Assembly: GCA_947462335.1 (NCBI GenBank)
Contig: OX381717.1
Location: forward strand, 50,883,523 to 50,947,522
Direction: 5' to 3'
DNA length: 64,000 nt
Source of the DNA: Harmothoe impar
Lineage: Eukaryota > Annelida > Polychaeta > Phyllodocida > Polynoidae
Shown here: piece after piece, positions 31,952 to 42,800 of the stretch
Layout of the letters: the number at the start of each line of letters is the position of its first letter
Position numbering within the stretch: the stretch's first letter is position 1
Position numbers and translations under genes: made by a program
The notes under the pieces: model-generated
Told to the model about the DNA's origin: nothing
The model's input: only the letters and a program-made list of their open reading frames with translations
Databases searched by the model: none

Positions 31952-34843
31952 ATGTTAAATAAAGAGAAATTCCGAGTACCCAACATGAAGGGTTTTACTG
32001 TTGCACACATGAACTGTAGAAGCATTAACCTAAAAATGGAGGAGATTGTGCCTACGTTTAATAACTGTGACTTCATTGGCTTGACCGAATCGTGGCTTCA
32101 CCAAAAATATGACAAAGCGCTACTACAGTGGCCTGGTAAAAAGTATTTTAGACTAGACCGTGATGGTAATGCAGGAGGAGTTATCTGTTATATGACGGAT
32201 AGAGTATACAAATATGCGTCAGTAGACTGGAACACCAGCATGATATTAGACGACATAGAGTGCTTATCAATCGATGTTGACATACCCCAAAATAGGAAAA
32301 TGACATTCTTAACTGTATATAAACCTCCCGGCGGGGATCCTACAAAGTTTGTTAATCATTTGAAAAAACTTTACAAGAAGAAAAGAGAAAATTGGTACAT
32401 TGGCGATTTTAACATAAATTTCATGGACAACAAAAATGGTCACACTGAATATATTAAAAGCTTCTGTAAAGATTACAACCTCAAATGGCTATTCAGCACG
32501 GTCACCAGACCAAATCCAGAAAACAAATTGTATGGTACATGCATTGATAACATTCTAACAAATTGCAAATATATAATGCATCATGAGGTGGCCCCTATCC
32601 TAATTAGCGACCACTATCCGGTCTTCGCATGCCGCAAAAAAGCTAGAAATCCTAAAGATAGCGTTACATATACTCGTCGTACATATAAGAACTACAACAA
32701 AGATACTTTTAATGATTTCCTGCTTGCCCAAAACTGGGACTTATTGTACACGGCCACTGATGTAGATGAAAAATGGAATTTCATGATAAAAGTAATCAAG
32801 GAATTCCTAGACATACACTGCCCCATAAGAACAGTACGGTATAGGGATTATAAGTCGATCTGGATGGATGAAGACACAAAAAAGGTGATACTAGAAAGAA
32901 ATAACTATGTCAGGAATTTCATTATCTCACATAGGATACAGGATTTCAGAAAAGCTCAGAGTCTTCGGTGTAGAATAAATAAGATGGTCAGGCAGGCTAA
33001 AGGTAAATACATCAAAGACAAACTAAACCTGTATCGTAATGATGCTCGAAAGTTTTGGGCTCAAATGAATTCATTTTTTAAAGAGCCAAAGTCCCACCCT
33101 CCACCAGCTTTAATAGATAAAGTAAGTGGAGAGGCAGTGGAAAATAATGCTGAGTACATTAATGATTATTTTAGTGACATTGGTAAAAATCTCTTCGCAA
33201 AAAAGAATATACAAGTGGCTGATTTTATTGATCCTGATGAGGATTCCTACACCCAAAGTGATAACAACATTCCTGCTTTCCCTGAAGATTCACTGCTGAA
33301 GGTGATAAGTAACATAGACGTGACCAAACCTTCGGGCATCCGAGACATCAGCACCAACACTATGAAAGATGCCATGACAATCTGTGTCAAACAGTTCAAG
33401 CATGTAATGGACTTCTCCATGATGTCTGCATCGCTGCCGGAAGAGTGGAAGGTAGCCACAATCACCCCCCTCCCCAAAAGTGGAGATCTGAAGAACGTTA
33501 CAAACTGGCGACCGATCTCCATCTTACCCATCACCAGTAAGATTATGGGGAAGCTTGTCCAGACGCATCTTGTAAAGTACTATGAAGACTGTGGGTTCCT
33601 CTCCAAAGCACAGTACGGTTTTCGGAAAGGTTACAGCACCGCGGAGGCCATTTACGATTTCAGTAATGACTTGTTCAGGGCTAGGAATGATCACAAATAC
33701 ACAGTCGCGGTTTTTATAGATGTCCGGAAGGCTTTTGACTGCGTCAGTCACTCGCTCCTCCTGCAACTTCTGGCTGATGCTCAAATAAATAGAACCCTGC
33801 TGCTGTGGATCCATGCATATTTGAAGAGGAGATCCCAACGGACGAAGGTGGAGGATGAAACGTCAGCACTGCGCGACGTACAGTTCGGGGTACCCCAGGG
33901 GTCCGTACTGGGCCCAGTCCTGTTCATCACCTTCGTAAATTCCATCTTGAACACACCTGAAATGGCAAGCATAAAAATGTATGCAGACGATATAGTTCTC
34001 TATTCGTCATCCAGATACCCAGCAGTGGCACTAAGAAATCTACAGCAAGACGTAAATAAAATTCATGAGAAATGTAATAGCCTAGGACTGACAATAAACC
34101 ACGATAAGACCAAGATGGTATGGTACTGCGCAACACATAATTTTAAACATTGTAGAAATAGGGTTCTGATAATAGGCGACCAAAGGATAACTGAGGTACA
34201 GAATTTCACATATCTAGGAGCAGCTATCGACAGCTCCCTCAGTATGGACACTTTCATAAAGAACTGCGCACGCACTACAGATTACCTGGCTTTCAAATTT
34301 GGTCGGTTGAGAGATTTCATGAGCGAAGAAGACGCCACCATCCTCTTCAAGCAGTCTATCATGCCTTACTTCGACTACTGCGGCTTCCTCATCGACTGTG
34401 GAACAGCGGATAACATTAAACACCTGCAAACAATACAAAACAGGATGTTACGCTGTATCAAGAAGGTGAGAGTATGGGAAAGATCCGTCGAGGTACTACA
34501 TGATCTATGTGAGGTCCCGCTACAGGTACCAAGAAGAAGAGAAATGCTGATGTCCATGATCTATTCCAAATATAACAAGGACCCCCCTCCAGCTACCCGC
34601 CGCAGAACACGAGGAGACTACAAGCGAAATTACAACATTCCATTTCCTAATACAACTAAATTTAAGAAAAGCCCGCTATATAGAGGTCTAGCACTATGGA
34701 ATAAGCTACCACTGCAGATACAGGAGGCTGAAAAGAAGTTATCTTTTAAAGGGAAAATAAAGGCATGGTATAAGACCAACATGAAAGGACGAAAACTGGT
34801 GGCGGAAAATAAGATAAGGAACAGAAGAATCAGGAGAATTTGA
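31952..34843 (+). CDS. E1 ORF3: APE endonuclease and reverse transcriptase
   Basis: 963 residues. The N-terminal endonuclease/exonuclease/phosphatase fold shows MNCRSI, LTESW, GDFNINF (about 151) and SDHYP (about 220), the catalytic order of APE-type retrotransposon nucleases that nick the target. The RT follows: FIDVRKAFD (about 588), FGVPQGSVLGPVLF (about 645) and MYADD (about 677), with all three catalytic aspartates present. The C-terminus has SPLYRGLALWNKLP, shared with the E2 and E3 proteins. No RNase H or zinc-knuckle domain was seen. The frame is undamaged, so the enzyme may be active. The ATG at 31952 overlaps the end of a short upstream frame (31756-31962). Confidence 0.95.
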   Translation: MLNKEKFRVPNMKGFTVAHMNCRSINLKMEEIVPTFNNCDFIGLTESWLHQKYDKALLQWPGKKYFRLDRDGNAGGVICYMTDRVYKYASVDWNTSMILDDIECLSIDVDIPQNRKMTFLTVYKPPGGDPTKFVNHLKKLYKKKRENWYIGDFNINFMDNKNGHTEYIKSFCKDYNLKWLFSTVTRPNPENKLYGTCIDNILTNCKYIMHHEVAPILISDHYPVFACRKKARNPKDSVTYTRRTYKNYNKDTFNDFLLAQNWDLLYTATDVDEKWNFMIKVIKEFLDIHCPIRTVRYRDYKSIWMDEDTKKVILERNNYVRNFIISHRIQDFRKAQSLRCRINKMVRQAKGKYIKDKLNLYRNDARKFWAQMNSFFKEPKSHPPPALIDKVSGEAVENNAEYINDYFSDIGKNLFAKKNIQVADFIDPDEDSYTQSDNNIPAFPEDSLLKVISNIDVTKPSGIRDISTNTMKDAMTICVKQFKHVMDFSMMSASLPEEWKVATITPLPKSGDLKNVTNWRPISILPITSKIMGKLVQTHLVKYYEDCGFLSKAQYGFRKGYSTAEAIYDFSNDLFRARNDHKYTVAVFIDVRKAFDCVSHSLLLQLLADAQINRTLLLWIHAYLKRRSQRTKVEDETSALRDVQFGVPQGSVLGPVLFITFVNSILNTPEMASIKMYADDIVLYSSSRYPAVALRNLQQDVNKIHEKCNSLGLTINHDKTKMVWYCATHNFKHCRNRVLIIGDQRITEVQNFTYLGAAIDSSLSMDTFIKNCARTTDYLAFKFGRLRDFMSEEDATILFKQSIMPYFDYCGFLIDCGTADNIKHLQTIQNRMLRCIKKVRVWERSVEVLHDLCEVPLQVPRRREMLMSMIYSKYNKDPPPATRRRTRGDYKRNYNIPFPNTTKFKKSPLYRGLALWNKLPLQIQEAEKKLSFKGKIKAWYKTNMKGRKLVAENKIRNRRIRRI

Positions 34844-35487
34844 ACCTGAACAGAATTGTAACATTAATCCCGGCGGGGAAGCAAACTAAACACAAAATGA
34901 CTTGGAACTGCCCGGTGGGGCAAAACACCAAAGAAGGAAGGCCATAAATGAAGGAAGCAAATCAAAAAGCGAAGGATAGTCCCTGAAATGGACTGAGATG
35001 CAAACTGCAGAACAATGTGTAACAGAACTGGAATTGTATGATTCTTAACTAATTAGTAGGGAGTTAAAAATTCTTTACTTCTTCATGCATACGTAAATAC
35101 CCATTATGTAAATAATTATATATATGAACTCTTTTATGTTAAGTTACATTTGACAGTCTGCAAAATTGCAGCGAAACATCTTCTCCGGCCCAAGTACAAG
35201 GATTTACTAGTGAGATTAATATAACATGCAGCCAGATGCCAAGGAACTCTACGAATGAACAAAGCCAAAGTAACCAAAAACTCTAAAATAAAATGTACAT
35301 ACCTGTGACACATACCTTAAGCTGCAAGGCTCTACCTACAAGAAAGGAGTAGAAACAAAGAAGTAGAAACTTATGCTCAAATCACTATGTCCTAGTATTT
35401 AAGTTGGAAAGACAAAAATGACGAAAGGAAAAACACGAGTGAAATAAAAGCTGGTGACGTATCATCAAAAAAAAAAAAAAAAAAAAA
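34844..35487 (+). other. E1 3' UTR and poly(A) tail
   Basis: About 620 bases of non-coding sequence, then AATAAA at 35443-35448 and an uninterrupted run of 21 A at 35467-35487. The spacing of about 18 bases from signal to tail is what a normally polyadenylated transcript would leave. Confidence 0.85.
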
Positions 35488-35530
35488 GTCCGTAGTGACT
35501 AACATATCCAGGTCCATTATTATCAGTGTA

Positions 35531-35612
35531 TAAAAGTTATTGCAAGTGAAAAGACAGAAAAAGACAAACTAAAACAGGATGCAATTACTAGAGATAAGAT
35601 GCACAAGCAATC
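35531..35612 (+). pseudogene. 3' remnant of unit B galactosyltransferase copy
   Basis: AAGACAAACTAAAACAGGAT and AGAGATAAGATGCACAA align with the sequence just after the stop codon of the intact gene (16820-16860). This shows that the intervening 15.9 kb is inserted DNA. Confidence 0.8.
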
Positions 35613-36880
35613 AGTAGAGTCTTTAAAAATGATTTTTCATTGATATTATCCCTTACCTTGTGGTTAAAATACAAAGCAAGTACCTTGGTGAGAATCAAAA
35701 AATTATTTAAAAAAAAAAGAAACCGCAACCTGGATTCATTAGTGTAGAGTTAGGCGTTGGGAAAATTCACACATTCTAAGAATTATTATTCGCTGTTTTC
35801 AAACCATTGCTTAAGTAAGTATTGGGTAATGTCCTATGATACGTCCTCTTTCAAGAAAGCAGAGTTCTCTGCCTTGGGAAAGTGCCTCAAATCCAACATG
35901 GCCGCCTTTAAAGTGAGTCAATCGAAGCAGTAATCACAATTAATCACTATTAACCATGTAATGAATGATAGCTCTATCGATATTAGTAGTGAATATATAT
36001 ACATCAGCATTTCCTTAATGATTAACCACATGTTGTATTAATCCTTTTTGTATTTGTAAATTTATAAGACATGAACGCAAATTTGGACAAGATGTAGCGC
36101 TTTATTATCCAAAGAGTCTATATGCTGCACACTGATTGGACAAGAGGAGCTGAGGTCGTAATCGTTATAGTTTTATGACCGAATAATTAACCTTCTTGCT
36201 GCGATCATCAATGATTGTTAGTATATGCACACATGTGATTTATCGCTAATTCATCACGTTTTTAAATGGTTTAGTGATGTACATAGTCTTAGTAAATTCT
36301 CAGGAATAAAATACGAATTAGGATTTATGTCTCTTTCCTCATTCATTAATGCATGTATGACTGCTTAACAACATGCCTGAAGTTGTTGCTGATCCTACAG
36401 GTTCTTAACCATCAGAGCTGGATTAGATGACATGAACCACTGCATCAGTGTTTTCTATAACACACATGTATAAGGCAAGTATGGCCATCTTGTTAAATGG
36501 ATACAATTTACGAGAACGGCCATGCAAGTGATAGTCATCTCAGCATAGAACGAGGGTATTGGTGGATTACATAGTTCACAGATCTGATTGATGACAAAAT
36601 TCAAATCCATACTTTAAAATCTACAGAGCAATGAGCAATGAATACATAAATATAACCTCAAAATCCTGCCTCTAATATTATACACTATTTGAAAGATAAT
36701 TGTCTTGTGAATCTCCTGATATGAGATATCTGTTTACAAACATATTCTGCTAAAACCAACATGAATATAACTTTATTATGAAAAAGTCACCCTTTCTTGA
36801 TGCATGGGCCTATAGTAATCTATGAGTGTAGAGCATATTCCCAATGCTTCATAAAGGATGGGACCTAGATATCCAGGTTC
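35613..36880. other. Non-coding region
   Basis: AT-rich, with no gene or transposon ends recognised. The 3' UTR of the minus-strand Ig receptor gene probably occupies the right part, but no polyadenylation site could be fixed. Confidence 0.4.
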
Positions 36881-36882
36881 GT

Positions 36883-39800
36883 TCACACAGACGTCTCTTT
36901 GTTTGCCACCACAGTCTCCACGTCCCCAAGGTTACCTACATGTGAAGAAAGAGACTTGATACATCATCTAAATAAATACTATCTTAGGTTTGATGAAGCC
37001 CTAGGTCAGTCATACATGAGATCTACACAGAGAAAAATGTGAGCGTCAGCTGGACTCTCCCCAGGGTCAAGCACTGCCTGACTCAGGTAGGAGAGTCTTC
37101 TGGACTTTCACTCCATTAATGGACAGTCAGGCTGAGCCTCCTTTGATAGTCCCATAAAGTTACTCCCTTTTGAGAGTCAGCCTGATCTTTGAATGACAGT
37201 CAGGCAAGACAAATCTTCATACCAGGGTCAGCCTGACTTTCTTTCCACAGTCAGGCAATGTCTGACTCCGGGATGAGGGTCAGTTAGCCTGAGCCTTCTT
37301 TGTTTGCTACCAGGTGGGGACACAATACAGTATTGAGTTTAATGGTAGGATATACATGACACCATTCTTGTGGATTCGGAAATAATATATATTAAGATCC
37401 TGAGATCACCTCTGACATATGTTGGTACATGTATCTCCATGTTGTTACATACCTAACTGACTTGTAGTCTGTGATAGCAGACCCTTGTATGTTCAGGACA
37501 ACAATATCATTTTGTATGAGATTTCTTTATAAGTGTCAGGGAGGCCATATACATCTTTTAAAACATTTCCCCCCAATGCAAATAAGCAACTAGTCTTACT
37601 GTACAAAGAAGAGTTGAGCTATGTCTGACTTTCATTGTGGCAAAGGTTCAGCATTGCTAGTCTCACATCAGTATGTGAGTCCAGCTTGGCTTGACTCTCG
37701 ATAACCAGAGTCTGGCATCGCTGTACTCTCGCACTAGGGAAAGTCCAGCATTACCGGACTACCCTTAATGCGAAAGTCAGGCAGTGCTGAACTTTCATTA
37801 ACAAGGGTCCAGCACTGTCTGACTCTCGTTGTAATGAAGGTCAGGCAGTGCTGGACTCTTGTTTTGATGAAGGTCAGGCAGTGCTGGACTCTCTCTACAG
37901 TCAAAGTCAGCTTGACTCTCACATGAGGGTGCTTTTGGCGACATAGGCCTGACTATGGCATGTGAGTCCAGCTGACTCTCATATTTCTCTCTGTGTACTT
38001 TTGCATCCAGATAGCACGATAGGTGTATGCAGGTATGTCACTGTCACCAAAAGCACTGTCACCTGAAAGCCATGACCAGGCAGTGCCCGACTTTCAGATG
38101 AGAGTGCTTTTGGCGACAGTGACGCTCACTTTTCTGAGGGTGTGGCTTACTTCGCACTGCCTGACGCTCAGAAGGTTGTACTTTCGGCGACAGTAACTAC
38201 CACATTTCTATGTGTGTCGTCATCATGTATCACAGTGCCCCATGCCTAATCCCACCATTGCTTACTATGCAGCTATGCTGAACTATATCGCAAGTAGCTG
38301 GAGGCCAATGAACAGAGACACGTTAGAAACGCTAGAAAATAGTCTATTTTTGATTTGAAAAATCACAATATCAAATATATGTATGTAAAAACGTTTACAC
38401 AAAGGAAGTATTATTCAGAAACCATTTATGACCGGTTCACCATAGTTAAACATCGTCTTTGTACAATATCCGTATACAACCTTTAGAAACTTATGAAAGG
38501 TGTGTTCCGCTTGCGTTTCCCATTTCGCAGAGAGTTTCCTATACCCACATCGCAATGTTAATTTCTGAACCGACCCTGGCCAACGATATTTCTTGGTTAG
38601 CAGAAATAGAATCAGTGAAATCCAGAATTTAGAATGGAAGTATGAAACAACTTACCCATAGACTTGCTCTTGACACCGACAGGGACGAGGTAGAAGGCGG
38701 AGGATCCCCTCCTCTGATAGCAGCCATACACAGGGTTGTCTGCACAAAGGGAGGAATCATTTTGTTATTAGCGGTTGTCTAAACAAAACTAGTAGGAAGC
38801 ATTTTGTCATTGGTGAATTGGATAAAAAAAAGATAAAAACGCATAGTATCTTTTTAGAATGCAATAAGCTTGCAAATAAAAGTGTATGGCATAAAGCTTA
38901 ATGATAATTAGATAGGGCCTACTATATGTAACTTTGTAAGTTTCTAAAGTACCCCGTCCAGATTCTTCTCCCCACCCGCCTCTAATGGCACAACCCCATT
39001 TCGTCGTAATACTCTTTTTGCGAAAAGAAAAGTGCAAATTTCTCAGCTGTAGCCATCAGGACCACAAAAATGCAAGGTTTATAGATTATAGATTAAGTTG
39101 GTAAATTAGGTAGCCGGTGAGGTTATCTTATTGACATTATGCCACGAGAGTGCAGCACAAGCGACATAGTGTAATGCAGTTTCTTTCTGACATAGGCCCT
39201 ACACCAGGTTCCTGCACAGACTCTTGCAGCAATTCCCTTTAAGTTGGGTGCAAGGAGAATCAAACAGAGTAACTGCTTACTGAAAGACTGACCAGAGAGG
39301 TACAAGGAGAATCAAACAGAGTAGCTGCTTACTGAAGGACTGACCAGAGAGGATGTCCATGCTTTGTGCCCTCATCCTCATCCTACTGTCACAGGTCACT
39401 GGGTGCTCGTCCTCCTCCATACCGCCGACAGCACCCTCCTCACACACCCGACCGACTTCTGGGTCTGGATATTAAAGAGGACATCATAAAGTTAAATGTG
39501 TGAATACAAGTACCATAAACAATATGTTAGCCCCTCCTCACCTGTACTGTTTCTTGTGCAGGAATAACATGGGGAATTGATATAGAGTTAAGTAGATTAA
39601 ATAATATTATTCAAACTGGCTCCTGCACCAGCATTGAAATATTTTCAAACCTAATCAAATCCTATGATTCTCATGAGAAAATCATTTAAAATGTCGCTAT
39701 ACTTCTCTCTTTTACATGAAGTTGTATACATAATTCATGATTCATTATTTCAAATATACTTTGGCCTGCCACATTTTAGGATAAAGTGCCATTTGAAAAA

Positions 39801-42800
39801 TATGATCTTTATTATTTGTCTAACCTGTAGCCTGGTTCACGGTCTCTCTGTTCAGTGTCCGTGCTATCCTCAGTATCTCGTAGTCAGTAGCAATGTCCTC
39901 CTCTTTGGAAATAATTATATTTATTTAACACTGGATTCATGTTTCAATACGTTAATGTTCTGAATTTGCCGAGCGTGAATATTTATTGAATGAAATATCG
40001 ATTGTAGCATACCAACATAATGGTTTCTCATCAACTATTTCCAATGATACAATCTGATATATATAACTTATACAAATGATATTATATATTGGATACATAA
40101 ATTTAATTTGATGAATAATCTGGAAAATTTTAAAGCAGAAATTATATTTTATGTATATACTTTATAAAAGATACTTTAATATGAGCATTAAAAACTGTCA
40201 GTGAGGGTTTCACTGTTCACTGCTATCTGTTGCGAGAATGCCTAATATGAGGGTACAGATATGGCCATTATTACAAAGTTCCCTAATCAGGGATACCCTA
40301 CCCTCTTGGGTTGGCAGTGGTGGTCCAACCTCAGCAGTGACGTCACGACAGTAGGTTACCATGGCTACAATAAGGACCGCAACCATCCCAGAACACCCCA
40401 GCAACACATACACAACGATCTCACCGCGCGAGGCTGAGGGCAAATGTATAATATATTATATGTCTGTCTTTTTTTTATCATCACTTGAACATTTTGTACT
40501 TTAAAAAATAAGGAGAAAACAGTACAATGTGATGATAAAGGGGTGCCTCCACCAACGACCGTCCATCCGTCCATCCATAAAATCCATACAAAAAAGCAGG
40601 GAAATTGATGTTTTTCATGGACGGACGGACAAAACCCACTTCCACCAAGATCTGTCTGTCCATTCCGTCCATCAATGCGTCCAGTTTTTGGTCAAAAACT
40701 GGATGGATTGATGGACGGAATGGACGGAGGGATTCCGTCCATCAATCCGTCCATCAATCCGTCCATTCCGTCCATCACAGATGGGCCTACATGACTAGAA
40801 AATGGACGGATTCTGTTGAAAAATGGATGGACGGAAATATCAAAAAAGTTTGATATTCCTGTCCGTCCATTCTGTCCATCAATCCGTCCATCAATCCGTA
40901 CAGTTTTTCACCACAAACTGGACAGATTGATGGACGGTCCTTGGTGGAAGTGGGTATATCAGTCCATCAAATCCGTCCAGATACCTGCTTTTTTGAACGG
41001 ATTTTATGGACGGACGGATGGACGGTCGTTGGTGGAGGCACCCTTTAATATGTGCACCGTCTGGTCAAAAATACATTAATTTTCCTTCAAAGTACTCAAC
41101 CATCCATTTATTTTACAGGGATTCTAAGACTATTATAGTTAGACTATCGAACAACAATAAGATTCCCTTTCAAGTCTGCTTTAAAAAGACTGACTATAAA
41201 TCAATCCGCTAGTATCAAACAATTTAAAAAGATCGTCCCCAATCTCGAAATCTGCTTTAAACTACTTTGTATCAAACTTGAATAGATTTATCCCAAAACG
41301 TTAGCGTTGTCCTAGGTACTTTGCATCGTTCTCAGCCCAATGGTCAAAAGAAATATGAATGGTCCCGAGCTACTTGTTCAAACATTGAATTTTGAAAATT
41401 AAATTAAAATCAGTGGGCCATAGAAAAAAATAACTGTTAATCGATGAGCAATAGTAGTAAAAGTAAATAATAGAGTCTGTTTAAACTGACCCATAACATC
41501 CGTCAGATTATTTGCCTATTATTAAAAGTAATTTTAACATTATTAAGGTTCCGTGCATCTTTTAGAGTTTTGGATCATATTCCTATGGTTCCTATATTTA
41601 CAACATCATAAGCTACTGAAAGATCCCTATGCTGTGAGAGAAGGGGGGGGGGATGCCACAACAAAGACACCTGGTGGTGAAATTTCGAACTAAAGGACAC
41701 AAGTCTTGGTCTCCAGCTCAGCATACCTTAGGGAAATCCAAATTACAGTAATATTACAGCATGTGGCTATCAAACAATGTTACAACAATATTAAATACAC
41801 TCCCCTCTTTGTGTCTGATACGTTGGAATGTCTATGCATGAGAAAGGAGAATTCAACTGGTTCAGTTGACATTGTGTTTTTTTTAGATCAGTAATTATCT
41901 AACTTTGAGCAGTTGATACACATCGTTGTGTTGAGGTCTATTGAACCTGTTATAACTAATAAGCATAATGGATCATGATACATGATAAGTCCCTGCTGTG
42001 AGAGTGACCATTTACCGCCCTCTCTTGCATTAATGCATCTCTTTCACTCCAGGGGGCAAGCCTGTTCAGTGGCAGAATCCGCCAGCAGGATCAGGCTGGG
42101 ATCTTTTGTGGGTCATAGTACTCGCGTTCCCAAAACCTTCTGAAGGAAGGCTCTGGTAGCTGCCAAATGACCTTGAACTTGGGATTTTGCTAGGTTTGGG
42201 CAATCCCTCCTGGTAGCTTGGAACCAGCAACAGGAACCGGAAATGGAACCAGAAAGTATGATGGTAAAACTACCATCATACATTCTGGTTCCTGTTTGCT
42301 GGTTCCAAGCTACCAGCAGGGATTGTCCAAACCTAACAAAATCCCAAGTTCAAGGTCATTTAGCAGCTACCAGAGCCTTCCTTCGGATATGCCCCAGCCC
42401 CAACAAGTGAAATATGGCAGAGAGGTATCAATGTAGTTGGCATTTGTATGTATTTTTTTATTTGAAGCCATTTAATAAAGAAATGAAGCTTTTGCCTAGC
42501 CCATTGAATACGGCCGCATTGTATGTAATGGGGGGGGGGGCATTAAATACAGCCCTTCCTATAATTAAGGTGGATCGCTACTTGTTGGAAATGAACCCAC
42601 TACGGGGGTCTCTGCGCATGCAGCTTAAAAGTATCAGAATGTGCCCATATTGCACACTTTCATACATAAACGAGTTCCCCTTATCATATTCAAGAATTAG
42701 GCATTTTATGGGACTTTTAATATTTGATATATTTGTAACAGATGTTATTTCCTATTTTTGACATAAATTAGTACACTGGCATTATTTACCACTGAATCTT

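Larger units (their letters stand above)
21330..35487 (+). mobile_element. E1: three-ORF non-LTR retrotransposon, ~14 kb
   Basis: Three intact plus-strand ORFs (21602-26695, 26696-29200, 31952-34843), then a 3' UTR with AATAAA at 35443 and a 21-base poly(A) at 35467-35487. The 5' boundary is not sharp; it is placed near 21330, where the GACTA-rich transposon sequence ends. No clear target-site duplication was found. ORF3 has APE endonuclease and RT but no RNase H, which fits the CR1/L2-like group; clade assignment needs an RT tree. Most such elements are 4-7 kb, so this one is unusually long. Undamaged frames and an intact tail suggest recent insertion. Confidence 0.85.
19652..35528. mobile_element. 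TIR DNA transposon carrying nested retrotransposon E1
   Basis: The left end CACTGATAATAA (19652) and right end TTATTATCAGTG (35517-35528) are exact inverse complements. TA lies outside each end (19650-19651 and 35529-35530). Splicing out the interval restores the pseudogene: GGATTGTA then AAAGTTATTG, which aligns with unit A's GATTGTCTAATGTTATTG. GACTA/TAGTC words are frequent just inside both ends (about 19669-19770, 21175-21310 and 35495), like transposase-binding subterminal repeats. No transposase was found. TA duplication fits Tc1/mariner-like or other TA-targeting groups; superfamily unassigned. The element itself is about 1.7 kb without E1. Confidence 0.75.

Noticed and set aside
21330..35487. 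E1 as cargo of a giant autonomous TIR transposon
   Set aside because: E1 has its own poly(A) tail and polyadenylation signal and lies at the very right of the TIR element, so nested retrotransposition is simpler.
39356..39475. Plus-strand ORF starting like a signal peptide (MSMLCALILILLSQ)
   Set aside because: Only 39 codons, without splice continuation, and exactly antisense to an exon of the Ig receptor gene that fits phase with its neighbours.
42530..42541. Poly-G runs (also 12942, 41643, 45699) as G-quadruplex regulators
   Set aside because: Single uninterrupted runs or low-complexity tracts without conserved arrangement or gene context.
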